DNA from: DATFQE01 sp963739085
GTDB taxonomy: Bacteria > Actinomycetota > Thermoleophilia > Gaiellales > Gaiellaceae
NCBI GenBank assembly: GCA_963739085.1
Contig: CAVTZA010000004.1
Location: forward strand, 434,001-498,000
DNA: 64,000 bases
Direction of reading: 5' to 3'
Made by a program: the position numbers and the translations under genes. Below, piece after piece: positions 8,077 through 17,051 of this stretch. Numbering within the stretch: position 1 is the stretch's first letter; each line of letters opens with the position of its first letter. Under the pieces are notes generated by a model. It saw only the letters and a program-made list of their open reading frames with translations. It made no database searches and had not been told where the DNA came from.

Positions 8077-9285
8077 GTGAGCTCCGGGACTGCGACAGCG
8101 GAGCGGCGCGGGTCGGGCAGGTTCCGGATCTGGACGCTGGTCCCGCTCGCCCTGCTCGCCGTCGTGGTGGTCGCCTTCGCGGCGAGCGGCGACTCGCTCA
8201 CCGGGCTCGTTCGGGACAATCCGCCCGCCGCCGACGAGTTCGACATCCGGCGCGTCGAGTTCCACCCCGGCGAGATCAGCATCCGCGTCACGAATCCGCA
8301 GCCGGACGACCTGACGATCGCGACCGTAACCGTCGACGACGCGATCGTCCCGTACACGGTCGACGGCTCGCAGACGCTCGGCCGCCTGCGCTCGAGCACG
8401 ATCGACGTTCCGTACGCGTGGGTCCAGGACGAGCCGATCTCGGTCGGCGTCACCAGCTCCACCGGGATCCAGACGACCAAGGAGATCGCGGCGGCGGTCG
8501 AGACGCCGGAGGTGTCCGGGCGCAGCTTCCTCGGCTACGGGCTGATCGGGATTCTCGTCGGCGTGATCCCGGTCGCGCTGGGGCTGCTCTGGCTGCCCTC
8601 GCTCCGGCGCGCCGCCCCGCAGTGGCTGGCCGCCTTCATGGCGCTCACCGGCGGCCTGCTCACCTTCCTGGCGCTCGAGGCGCTCTCGGAGGCGCTCGAG
8701 CTGCAGGCCGTGCTTCCGGGTCCGCTCGGCGGTCCCGGCCTCGTGCTGCTCGGCGCCTCGTTCAGCTACCTGGCGTTGACGTTTCTCTCCCAGCGGTTCG
8801 CTGCCGGCGACGGCCCGGGTGGCATCACGGGAGGGCTCGCGCTGGCGACCCTCGTCGCGGTCGGCATCGGCCTGCACAACCTCGGCGAGGGGCTCGCGAT
8901 CGGCTCGTCGTTCGCGGTCGGCGAGCTGGCGCTCGGCACCTTCCTGATCATCGGCTTCATGGTGCACAACGTGACCGAGGGGCTCGGCATCGCCGCGCCG
9001 ATCGCCGAGGGCGGCCGGTCGGCGAGCCTCGGCCGGCTCGTCGTGCTCGCGCTGGTGGCCGGAGCGCCGGCGATTCTCGGCGCCTGGCTCGGGGGCTTCG
9101 TGACGAGCGACGTGCTCGCAGTGATCTTCTTCGCCGCAGCTGCCGGGGCGGCCCTGGAGGTCGTGGTCGAGGTCGGACGGCACGTGGCGCGTCGCGCTCC
9201 GGGCGGCCTGACGTCCGGCTACGTGCTCGGCGGCTTCCTCTCCGGCGTTGCGATCATGTACGTCACCGGCCTCCTCGCCGGCTAG
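8077..9285 (+). CDS. ZIP-family divalent metal transporter with N-terminal extracytoplasmic extension
   Basis: 402 residues, start GTG directly after the oxidase stop. After a first membrane segment there is a soluble beta-rich region (about 40-140) not usual in bacterial ZIPs. Then comes an eight-segment ZIP core with the diagnostic metal-site helices IGLHNLGEGLAIGSSFAVGE (about 262) and GFMVHNVTEGLGIAAPI (about 291), each with His and Glu/Asn ligands. It would import Zn, Fe or Mn. The extension may dock to the oxidase or to the binding lipoprotein encoded next; that is inference. Confidence 0.9.
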   Translation: MSSGTATAERRGSGRFRIWTLVPLALLAVVVVAFAASGDSLTGLVRDNPPAADEFDIRRVEFHPGEISIRVTNPQPDDLTIATVTVDDAIVPYTVDGSQTLGRLRSSTIDVPYAWVQDEPISVGVTSSTGIQTTKEIAAAVETPEVSGRSFLGYGLIGILVGVIPVALGLLWLPSLRRAAPQWLAAFMALTGGLLTFLALEALSEALELQAVLPGPLGGPGLVLLGASFSYLALTFLSQRFAAGDGPGGITGGLALATLVAVGIGLHNLGEGLAIGSSFAVGELALGTFLIIGFMVHNVTEGLGIAAPIAEGGRSASLGRLVVLALVAGAPAILGAWLGGFVTSDVLAVIFFAAAAGAALEVVVEVGRHVARRAPGGLTSGYVLGGFLSGVAIMYVTGLLAG

Positions 9286-10096
9286 ACCCAACCCACCGCA
9301 CACGCTGAAAGCCTTCGCCCTGCTGGCCGCGCTCGCGCTCCTCACCGCGGGCTGCGACACGGATCTCCTCAACGAGACCAGCACCAGCCTGGCGTCGCGC
9401 AAGGTCAAGGTCGTCGCGACGACCACGATCGTGGCCGACCTCGTGCGCCACGTGGGCGGCGAGCGGGTCGAGGTGCAGACGCTGATGAAGCCCGGCGTGA
9501 GCCCGCACCGCTATCGCCCGACGGTTGCCGACCTTGCCGCGTTCCGCGACGCCGACATCATCTTCTTCAACGGCCTGGGCCTGGAGCCGAACCTGGAACC
9601 GGGGTTCGAGAAGCTGGAGACGCGCGCCGTCCCGCACGCGGTCACCGACGGAATCTCGCCCGACCGACGCCTGCGCACCGGGGGCGCGGTCGATCCGCAC
9701 GTCTGGTCGGACGTCGGCCTGTGGCGTCTCGCGGTGCGGCAGGTACGCGACGACCTGGTCGACCTCGACCGCGCGAACGGCTCCGTCTACCGCGACAACG
9801 CGGCGGGCTACGACGGCGAGCTCGCCGACCTCGACCGTTGGGTGCGTCAGCATGTGGCGCGCATCCCGGCGGCCGATCGGTCGTTCGCGGCACGGCATCC
9901 CGCGTTCGCGTACTTCGGGCGCGCGTATGGCTTCCGCGTGCGCACGTCGTCCTCTGCCCCGGACGATCTCCTCACAGACTCGCTCGGCCCGACCGGGACC
10001 TCCGGGGATTCCTACATCGGGATGATGCGCGCGAACGTCGACGCGATTCAGGCGCGGACGAGCGCCCGCAGCCGCGCCCGTTCGGCCGGCAGGTAG
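9248..10096 (+). CDS. TroA/ZnuA-like metal-binding lipoprotein
   Basis: Substrate-binding protein of the cluster-9 metal family. The lipobox is LLTAGC; then KVVATTTIVADLVRHVGGERVEVQTLMKPGVSPHRYRPTVAD follows. Likely metal ligands are the His in SPHRY, the His in VDPHVWSD, the His in ARHPAFAYFG and an Asp near DSLGP. TTG 9248 gives an in-frame start inside the ZIP gene; CTG at 9305 would give a compact signal peptide (LKAFALLAALALLTAGC). No ABC permease or ATPase gene follows, so the partner is not in this operon. The tail overlaps the end of the convergent flippase gene by 49 bases. Confidence 0.85.
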   Translation: MRSCTSPASSPARPNPPHTLKAFALLAALALLTAGCDTDLLNETSTSLASRKVKVVATTTIVADLVRHVGGERVEVQTLMKPGVSPHRYRPTVADLAAFRDADIIFFNGLGLEPNLEPGFEKLETRAVPHAVTDGISPDRRLRTGGAVDPHVWSDVGLWRLAVRQVRDDLVDLDRANGSVYRDNAAGYDGELADLDRWVRQHVARIPAADRSFAARHPAFAYFGRAYGFRVRTSSSAPDDLLTDSLGPTGTSGDSYIGMMRANVDAIQARTSARSRARSAGR

Positions 10097-11481
10097 AAGC
10101 CGAGCGGCAGGAGCACGAGCGGGTAGGCGAGCGCGAGCGCGATCGCGCCGGCGAGCGGCACGTCCACGGCCTTGCCGACCACCGCGAGCGCTGCGCCGAC
10201 CGCCAGCGCGGTCGCGACCCTCCGCCACTGGTACGGAACGGGGTAGATCCGCTGCGCCCACGCCGCCATGAACACGAACAGGATCGCGAAGGCGACGACA
10301 GACGAGGCCGCCGCCCCCTCCATTCCGTACTCGCGGACGAGGACGAGGTTGAGCCCGACGTTGACCGCTGCCGCGGTTCCCGTCACGACCCAGTTGAAGC
10401 CGGTGCGGCGCGCACGGCCGATGCCGATCGAGACGACGATGTAGCCCGCGAACAGGGCCGCGGAGAAGGCGAGCGGGGCGACCACGCGCTCGCCGGGCCA
10501 GAACGCCTCGTTTCTCGGGGCCAGCAGCTGTACGAGCCAGGGCGCGAGCAGTCCGAGCCCCAGCGCGGCCCAGCTCGCGAACGCGACCAGGTACGTGAGC
10601 ACGAACGCGTACGTGCGCTTGGCCTCGCCCTCGTCCTCGATCGCGTACGCGAAGCCGGGCCAGGCCATCCTGAACGCGCTCAGGAGCAGCACCATCGCTG
10701 ACGCGATTCGCGCACCGAGCTCGTAGCGCCCGACCTCGGCGAGGCTCGAGAGGTGCGCGATGAACAGGCGGTCGCTGAAGTTGATGACGATCAGGGCGAG
10801 CGCCGAGGGCACGAGCGGCCAGCCGAACCGCTGCATCGCGCGCAGAAGCGGCCGGTTCAGCTCGAGGCCGAGCTGCTCGCGGCGATACCCGAGCAGCGCG
10901 AGGTACACGGCGAGCGTGCCGGTGAAGTTCCCTGCGACCACGCCGATCGCGCCTTCGTCGAGGCCGACGACGAGGACGATCGTCGCGCCGATCGTGATTG
11001 CGACGTTGGCCAGGCTCGCCACGAGGAAGCCCCAGGCGCGCTGCTCGACGCGGAACACGGCGGTGAGCTGCTCGTAGTTCATCTGCGCCCAGAGCCCGAC
11101 GAAGCCGGCCCGGACGAGCCAGTCCTGGCCGTCGAGGGAGACCGCATCGGCGATCTGGGGCGCGAACACCCAGCCCGCTACGAGTCCCAACGTCGCCGCG
11201 GACATCGTGTACCAGAAGCTCGTCCGCAGGACCGTGCGCCGGGCGGCGGGCTCCGGCGAGTCGAACCAGAAGCGGAAGAAGGCGCTCGAGATGCCGCCAC
11301 GCAGGATCGTCACGAGCACGGCGCTGAGCGCGGTGACGACGCCCACGGCGCCGAGGTCGCCCGGGTCGAGGTAGGCCGTGTAGAGCGGAAGGAGGAGGAC
11401 GGCGAGGATGCGCGAGACCAGCCCGCCGAGGCCGTACACGGCGGACTGGCCGACGAGCTGGCGCAGGCGTTCTGACAGCAC
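10048..11481 (-). CDS. Polysaccharide repeat-unit flippase (Wzx/MATE-like)
   Basis: 477 residues with about 12-14 membrane segments. It begins VLSERLRQLVGQSAVYGLGGLVSRILAVLLLPLYTAYLDPGDLGAVG, the characteristic start of PST/MVF-type exporters. It would flip undecaprenyl-linked saccharide across the membrane. GTG 11481 is preferred because the codons upstream belong to the repeat copy 3. It is the last gene of the minus-strand unit ATP-grasp, deacetylase-like, ATP-grasp, glycosyltransferase, flippase, separated from the transferase only by that repeat. Confidence 0.85.
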   Translation of the reverse strand: MLSERLRQLVGQSAVYGLGGLVSRILAVLLLPLYTAYLDPGDLGAVGVVTALSAVLVTILRGGISSAFFRFWFDSPEPAARRTVLRTSFWYTMSAATLGLVAGWVFAPQIADAVSLDGQDWLVRAGFVGLWAQMNYEQLTAVFRVEQRAWGFLVASLANVAITIGATIVLVVGLDEGAIGVVAGNFTGTLAVYLALLGYRREQLGLELNRPLLRAMQRFGWPLVPSALALIVINFSDRLFIAHLSSLAEVGRYELGARIASAMVLLLSAFRMAWPGFAYAIEDEGEAKRTYAFVLTYLVAFASWAALGLGLLAPWLVQLLAPRNEAFWPGERVVAPLAFSAALFAGYIVVSIGIGRARRTGFNWVVTGTAAAVNVGLNLVLVREYGMEGAAASSVVAFAILFVFMAAWAQRIYPVPYQWRRVATALAVGAALAVVGKAVDVPLAGAIALALAYPLVLLPLGFYLPAERARLRALVRA

Positions 11482-11482
11482 T

Positions 11483-11649
11483 AGTGCTCCTTCAGGTGAC
11501 GCTGCCCCCCTTCTGGGTCGCGAGCACCAAGCCAGGGGCCGCACTCGCCGGCGTCAAAGGCTCTCTGCAGCCTTTGCAAGGGCGAGGGTGGTTCCTGGCG
11601 CAGCGTGATCGCGGGCCAGAAGCGGGCGTGGGTTGCCTGAGGGAGCACT
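11483..11649. repeat. Intergenic inverted-end repeat, copy 3 (divergent)
   Basis: Ends AGTGCTCCTTCAGGTGAC and the reverse complement of AGTGCTCCCTCAGGCAAC pair with few mismatches. The left end is clearly related to copy 4 (both have GTGA-GCT, a C run, CTTC, GGG and GTCG). The core AAGGACGCAGGGAGC is missing or degenerate here. It lies exactly between the TAG stop of the glycosyltransferase (11651) and the GTG start of the flippase (11481) on the minus strand. Confidence 0.6.
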
Positions 11650-11650
11650 C

Positions 11651-12602
11651 CTATAGGCGAGCGTAGAGCGCGAGCAGGCGGTCGGCGACTCGCTCCAGGT
11701 CGTGCACCTGCTCCACGTAGGCCCTGCTCTCGGCGCCGATTCGCCTTCGTTCGGCCGCGGACTCGGCCAGCGGGCGCAGCGTCTCGACCAGGTTGTCGCG
11801 GTCGGCGCGCACGATCGGAACGCGGGTGCCGAACGCCTCCTCGGTTCGTCTCGCCGCCTCGTCGTGCAGGAAGGTGACGACCGGCTTGCCGAGCGCCATC
11901 GCCTCGATCGCGAGCATCCCGTACCAGCCCGCGTTCAGCTGGTCGAGCACCACGTCGGCGGCCTCGTAGCGCCTACGCGCCTCGGCATGGTGGAGGCCCT
12001 CCACGATCTGGAGGTCGACGCCGAGCTCTGCGCACGCGCGGACGAAGTGCTCGGTGCCCTTCCGGGAGCGGCTCGAGGGCGCGTGGACGAACACCGGCCG
12101 CTCATCGCGTGCCGGCGGCACGGGCCGCAGCGCCTCGAGGTCGACGCCCGGCGGGATCACCTCCGCGTCGGGAACCCAGCGGATCGCGTCGTAGGAGCCG
12201 ACCACGCGGGCGTCGGCGCGGCTCGCGTAGGCGAGCTCGTCCGGGCGTCTTGCCGCGGATGTCCGAGCCGAGGAAGTGGAAGACGCTCCTGCGCCTGGTC
12301 GCGCGCAGGATCGGGAACTGGGCGCGGCGCGGCACGAGCGTGAGCCCGAAGTAGAAGTGGAAGACGTCGGTGCGGGGGAGGAGCCGCGCGAGCGCCGCCG
12401 CCTGGACGGCCTGGCGACGCAGCAAGCCCTTCGGCCGGCGGATCTCCTCGTCGGCCTCCGGGTGCAGCCGGTAGCGCTCGAAGACGACGAGGCGCGCGTC
12501 GACGCCGCGCCGCCGCAGCGCCTGGACGTTGTCCCACGGGATCCCTGCTGTGTTGACCGGAGCGTGCGTGACGCGCAGCGGAGGCCGGCCTACGCGTCCC
12601 AT
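11651..12602 (-). CDS. GT4-type glycosyltransferase (one frameshift)
   Basis: The N-terminal part (LRVTHAPVNTAGIPWDNVQALRRRGVDARLVVFERYRLHPEADE...VFHFYFGLTLVPRR...VFHFLGSDIRGKTP) and the C-terminal donor domain (AEVIPPGVDLEALRPVPP...VFVHAPSSRSRKGTEHF...YGMLAIEAMALGKPVVTFLHDEA) match GT-B glycosyltransferases. They are split by one extra base near 12245 in a CCCGG run. Joined, the protein has about 316 residues. ATG 12602 overlaps the end of the upstream ATP-grasp gene by 13 bases. Donor and acceptor are unknown. Confidence 0.75.
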
Positions 12603-13632
12603 TCGACCTGGTCGAAGTAGCGCAGCGCCACACGCCCGGGGCGCACCCGCCGCGCCGCCTCCGCGGCCTGCTCGTCGCTCAGCTCGCCGAGCGCGTGCTT
12701 GACGCCGAGCCACGGCAGGTTCAGGTCTTCCTGGTAGACGATCGTCGAGATCCGCGGGTTGATCTCGATCACGTGCTCGCCGACGAGCTGGATGTTGAAG
12801 AAGTGGTCGAGCGCGAGCTCGCGCACGATCCGTGGCGGCGATGTCCATCAGGTCCGGGCGCGTCGAGCGTCTCGAAGAACATCGCCAGGCCCGCGCGCAT
12901 CGCCTCCCTCGTCTTGGGGTGCGCGAGCACGATCTCGCCGCCGCGCGCGAAGCCGTCGATCGTGCGCTCGCCGCCGGTCGCGAGCTCCATTACGAGCAGC
13001 TCGGTCTCGTCGTCGTCGGGCAGGAGCTCGAGCAGGTCCTCGAGTCGGAGCGCCTCGGCGACCCCCGGCCGGTTCGTGAGCAGCTGCTCGCGCCGGTCGG
13101 CCGACGCCGACAGCACGCGGAAGCCCCGCGACCCGGACGAGAACACCGGCTTCAGCGCCACGTCCTCGCCGGGGTAGCCGAGCTCCCGCGCCGCCTCGTC
13201 CACCGCCGCGCCGCCGCGAACCCTCCGCCACGCCGGGCCGCGGACGCCGATCGCATCGAGGAGCGCGTAGCTCTCGGCCTTGTCGTTCGCGCGGTGGATC
13301 GCCTCAGGCGAAGCGACCATCGCCACGACACCGGCCTCGTCGAAGCGCCGCTTTGCCTCCGCGAGCCCGAGCAGGTCGAACGACGACTGCGGGAGGACGA
13401 CGTCGACGCCCTCGCGCGCCGCCACGTCCAGCATCGCGTCCGCGAAGCCCGGATGGGAGCCGGCAGGGACGACGTGGAACGCGTCGGTCAGCATGCGCCC
13501 GACGGCCCGCTCCGACATGTCCGTGCCGACGAGGCGCACCTCGCGTTCGCCGTTCGAGCGCAGCGCCCGCAGAAGCGCCGCCGTCCCCGGCGCGCCCGAT
13601 GCCGACACGAGAATCGTCAGCGTCTCGCTCAC
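12590..13632 (-). CDS. ATP-grasp ligase (one frameshift)
   Basis: N-terminal Rossmann-like region (VSETLTILVSASGAPGTAALLRALRSNGEREVRLVGTDMSE) followed by an ATP-grasp fold: MVASPEAIHRANDKAESYALLDAIGV, DVALKPVFSSGSRGFRVL, and FFNIQLVGEHVIEINPRIST supplying the Mg-binding Glu and Asn. One base near 12838 puts the C-terminal 78 residues in another frame. The layout resembles CarB/PylC-like ligases that join a carboxylate to an amine through an acyl phosphate. Start GTG 13632 overlaps the preceding stop as GTGA. Its substrate is unknown. Confidence 0.75.
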
Positions 13633-14274
13633 GAGAGGTCGATCCGATCCTCGGCCAGCTGCTGCAGCCGTCGCTCCTTCTCGGCGTCGAGCATCGCGCG
13701 CATCGTCTCGCCCATCCGCTCGCCCGGATAGACCCAGATCTCGGGGTGGGTCAAGAGCTGGAGCCACTCGAACTCGCCCTTGGCCAGCGCCTCGTGCGGG
13801 CACCCGGAGCGCCAGTGCTGATTCGAGTCCGACCGGTAACGCTCGGGCGAGAAGAAACCGCGGCTCCATCACGTTCGCGACGCCGTCCTCGAGCGACGCC
13901 GACATGTACTCGGGATCCGGGTTGTGCCAGGCGACGACCGGGTCGAACCGACCGTCGAGCTCGCGCCGCGGCCACACGGCGTGGAGCCCGACCCGGTGGC
14001 CGAGCTCGCGCAGCCGCTCGAGCGCGGCGACGCCCTCGCTCGAGGCGAGGTTGTAGAAGACGCTCTCGGTCATCAGGAAGTACGTCGCCCCAGCCCCCGA
14101 GTCGTGCTCGAGCTCGGCGAGTCGCAGCGCCGCGTCGAGCGACAGGTCGACGTCGTGTCGGAGCAGGAGGTCGCCGGCGGAGGGCTCGCCGTCGAAGAAC
14201 GCAAAGCGATAGCCGCCGGCGCGCGCCGCCTCCAGCAGCTCGCGGTAGTGGGCGAGATCGAACGCGCAGCTCAC
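13629..14274 (-). CDS. Polysaccharide deacetylase-like protein (one frameshift)
   Basis: About 214 residues once repaired. The NodB-like pattern is seen in DLLLRHDVDLSLDAALRLAELE (His-Asp pair), ATYFLMTESVFYNL and RVGLHAVWPRRE. The C-terminal half (PERYRSDSNQHWRSGCPHEAL...LLTHPEIWVYPGERMGETMRAML) matches putative deacetylases found in surface-glycan loci. A surplus T near 13855 breaks the frame after MEPRF. Start GTG 14274 and stop 13629 each overlap the neighbouring genes by four bases, so translation is coupled on both sides. Confidence 0.7.
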
Positions 14275-15482
14275 GCTGCCTCCACCTCGACGTCGAGTAA
14301 CCCCGCCGCAGCCTCCGCGCGCTCGAGCGCCTCGACGTTGGTGTCCGCCACGGCGATCACGTAGCCCCGCCGGTCGCCGTCCAGTCGCACCGGCCGGATC
14401 TCCTCGCCCTCGGTGAGGTACACGTCGGCCTGTACGACGCCCGGAAACGCACGCACGCGGTCGAGCCCGCTCCACCCCCGCACTGTCCCCGTCGGTAGCG
14501 GCCCAGGCTCGGCGGTGAGGAAGCGAATCGCCAGCGGCTGCTGGAAGCGGGGCCGCGCGAGCTCGTCGGGCACCGGCTCGCCGAGCGCCTGCCGCAGCGC
14601 GACCTCGACGAGGTCGACGCCGACGGCATGCCGTGCGAGGTCGGCCATCTGGCCGCCGGGAATCCGCGCCGCCACCTCGACGACCCAGGCCTGCCCGTCG
14701 GCGGCGATGACCTGCGGGAACGCGATCCCGTTCCGCAAGCCGAGCGCGTGGACGGCGTGAACCGCGACCCGCTCGGCCTCGCGCAGGGTGTCGGCGTAGA
14801 GCGTCGAGGGATAGACGTGGATCCACCCGACGCCGAAGCCGATCCCGGGCGGCCGGAGCCGGTCAGAGAGCGTCAGCAGCTCGACCTCGCCGTCTCGTGC
14901 GATCACGAGCCCGTTCAGCTCGAGCCCTTCCTGGAACCCCTCGACGATCGCCTCCTCGGTCGGCGACTCGGCGAGCGCCCCGTGCAGGTGGCGCTCGAGG
15001 TCGTCCAGCGAATCGAGCCGGAAGACGCCGCGCTGGCCGCCCGAGTCGGCCGGCTTCAGCACGGAGGGGAATCCGACCGTGCGCGCGGCACGGCGCGCCT
15101 CGTCGAGCGTCCGCACGGCCGCGAAGCGCGGCTGCGGGACACCGGCGTCGGCGAACAGCCGGCGCATCGTCACCTTGTGCGTCATCACGCGGGCGGTCTC
15201 CGCCCCGATCCCGGGCAGTCCGAGTGCATCGGCCACCTCGGCCACGACCGGCACGGCACGGTCGGCCGAGACCGTGAGCACGCCGTCGACACCGTGCTCG
15301 CGCCCGACCTCGGTCACGCGGGGAACGTCGGTGAAGTCGACCACCTCGAACACGTCCGCCTCGCCTCCTCCGAGCGCCTCCCGGTTCCGGTCCACGGCGA
15401 CGACGCGGAGCCCCCGTTCGCGGGCCTGGGCGATCGCTCGGCGCTGGTGCCGGCCGGCGCCGACGAAGAGGACAGACTTCAC
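14271..15482 (-). CDS. ATP-grasp carboxylate-amine ligase-like protein
   Basis: About 403 residues, intact. The N-terminus VKSVLFVGAGRHQRRAIAQARERGLRVVAVDRN is a biotin-carboxylase/PurK-like domain. The ATP-grasp core shows PSVLKPADSGGQRGVFRL, EAIVEGFQEGLELNGLVI, and QAWVVEVAARIPGGQMADLARHAVGVDLVEVALRQALG with the Glu/Arg/Gly of the active site. A small C-terminal domain follows. It is the first gene of the minus-strand unit; GTG 15482 lies at the edge of repeat copy 4. Joining an amino acid or another acid to an amine is the family reaction; the actual substrate is not known. Confidence 0.8.
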   Translation of the reverse strand: MKSVLFVGAGRHQRRAIAQARERGLRVVAVDRNREALGGGEADVFEVVDFTDVPRVTEVGREHGVDGVLTVSADRAVPVVAEVADALGLPGIGAETARVMTHKVTMRRLFADAGVPQPRFAAVRTLDEARRAARTVGFPSVLKPADSGGQRGVFRLDSLDDLERHLHGALAESPTEEAIVEGFQEGLELNGLVIARDGEVELLTLSDRLRPPGIGFGVGWIHVYPSTLYADTLREAERVAVHAVHALGLRNGIAFPQVIAADGQAWVVEVAARIPGGQMADLARHAVGVDLVEVALRQALGEPVPDELARPRFQQPLAIRFLTAEPGPLPTGTVRGWSGLDRVRAFPGVVQADVYLTEGEEIRPVRLDGDRRGYVIAVADTNVEALERAEAAAGLLDVEVEAA

Positions 15483-15488
15483 TGCGCT

Positions 15489-15638
15489 AGTGCCTTTCCG
15501 GTGATGCTCCCCCGCTTCCGGGGGTCGATGGGTGGTTCCAGGCAAGGACGCAGGGAGCCTCGAACCGGCGACTGAGGACGCGGCATGGGGCCGCCCAGCG
15601 GCCGTCGGAAGCGATGGGTTCATTGCCGGAAGGGCACT
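15489..15638. repeat. Intergenic inverted-end repeat, copy 4
   Basis: Ends AGTGCCTTTCCGGTGAT and the reverse complement of AGTGCCCTTCCGGCAAT pair with transition differences only. The core CAAGGACGCAGGGAGC is at 15543-15558 in plus orientation, followed by GGCGACTGAGGACGC as in copy 5. The right end contributes to the TAG stop of the SSI-type gene (15637-15639). The left end lies seven bases from the GTG start of the ATP-grasp gene. Confidence 0.75.
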
Positions 15639-16086
15639 AAATCTTGACCGGGAAGAGGAACGACGCGACGTCCCAGCGGTGGATCTCGCAGCCGTTCGAG
15701 CGGCCGAAGTGCGCGTCGACCTCGTTCCCCTCGAACGTTCCCTGCACGCGCGCGGTCTGCGGGCCGCCGTAGATCTGCGTGCAGATCGTGTCCGGGGGCA
15801 GCGGCTCGAGCATCGCCGCGGTGAGCTTCGAGCAGGCCTCGGCGGCGTCGGGCAGCGTGCCGGCGGCGGGGTCGCAGCTCAGCGTCCATTCGCGGCTCGG
15901 CCCGTTCTCGCCCTGCGGCCAGACGGTGATCGTGAGGTCGGTGGAGGAGCTCGAGTCGTCGTCGGACGACCCACCGTTCTTGGCCGCGCAGGCGCTGATT
16001 AGCAGGGCGAAACAGGCGATAAGTGTCAAGCGACAGATGCTACTAACACAATCCTTACAGTCGCGTCTCACGGGCTGAGTGGTCAC
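15637..16086 (-). CDS. SSI-type (subtilisin inhibitor-like) lipoprotein
   Basis: A lipoprotein leader (RLTLIACFALLISAC, Cys as lipidation site) is followed by a Ser/Asp-rich linker and a domain with the Streptomyces subtilisin inhibitor pattern: LTITVWPQGENGP...TLSCDPAAGTLPDAAEACSKL, then TICTQIYGGPQTARVQGTFEGNEVDAHFGRSNGCEIHRWD. Four Cys are placed as in that family. It probably inhibits a serine protease at the cell surface. The start is unclear: GTG 16086, GTG 16071 or TTG 16029 all fit. It is divergent to the Dpp-type permease, overlapping by eight bases if the longest start is used. Confidence 0.8.
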   Translation of the reverse strand: MTTQPVRRDCKDCVSSICRLTLIACFALLISACAAKNGGSSDDDSSSSTDLTITVWPQGENGPSREWTLSCDPAAGTLPDAAEACSKLTAAMLEPLPPDTICTQIYGGPQTARVQGTFEGNEVDAHFGRSNGCEIHRWDVASFLFPVKI

Positions 16087-17043
16087 CTACCTGATCCGGC
16101 GCGTTCTCTGGGCAACGGTGCTCCTCGTCGCGGTCACGTTCGTCTCGTACGTCATCTTCTTCCTCGTTCCCGCCAATCCGGCACGTCTGATGACGGGCCC
16201 GCAGGCACCCCCCGACCAGGTCGCGCGCGTCGAGAAGCTGCTCGGCCTCGACGACCCCGTGCCGATCCAGTATGCGCGCTTCATGAAGAAGCTCGTGCTC
16301 GAGCAGTCGCTCGGGCGCTCCTTCGCGACGCGGCAGGAGGTCAACGACATCATCGCCCGGGCCGCGCCCGTCACGGCGAGCGTGGTCTTCGGCGGCGTCC
16401 TGATCTGGCTGTCGATCGCGTTCCCGATCGGCATCCTCTCGGCGCTGCGGCCGCGGTCGCTGCTCGACCGCGCGGCGATGATCTTCGTGCTGATCGGCGT
16501 CTCCGCGCACCCGGTCTGGATCGGCCTGCTGCTCTCGTACTTCGTCGGCTTCAAGCTCGGGTTGACCCCGCTCGGCGGCTACTGCGACCTGATCAACCCC
16601 TCCACGGACTGCGGTGGACCGGTGCAGTGGGCCCACTCGCTGATCCTGCCGTGGGTCACGTTCGCGATCCTCTACGCCGCCCTCTACGTCCGCATGATCC
16701 GCGCGAACGTCATGGAGACGATGAACGAGGACTACGTGCGCACCGCGCGGGCGAAGGGCGCTCCCGAGCACGCGTGATGAGCGGGCACATCCTGCGGAAC
16801 GCGATGCTGCCGATCGTGACGATCCTGGGCATGGACATCGGGATCCTGCTCGGCGGCGCCATCTTCACCGAGTCCGTCTTCGGTCTCCCCGGCCTCGGGA
16901 AGACGGCGGTCTCCGCGCTCGAGGGCTTCGACTTGCCCACGGTGCAGGGGATCGTCGTCTTCTCGACGCTCGCCATCATCGTGCTGAACCTGACGGTCGA
17001 TCTGATCTACGCCTGGATCGACCCGCGCATTCGGCTCAGCTGA
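16079..17043 (+). CDS. DppB/OppB-type peptide ABC permease, orphan (one frameshift)
   Basis: About 321 residues after repair, full family length. The N-terminus VTYLIRRVLWATVLLVAVTFVSYVIFFLVPANPAR is typical, and the EAA loop (NEDYVRTARAKGAPEH then RVMSGHILRNAMLPIVTILG) is split by a one-base loss near 16770. Six membrane segments are visible. The partner permease, ATPases and binding protein expected for an oligopeptide importer are absent: the next gene is on the opposite strand, eight bases away. It may work with components encoded elsewhere or be a remnant. Confidence 0.8.
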
Positions 17044-17051
17044 GTTACCGA

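Noticed and set aside
7063..9426. A 787-codon minus-strand open frame opposite the oxidase and ZIP genes
   Set aside because: The translation is low-complexity Arg/Glu/Val-rich and the plus strand carries clear families in the same space.
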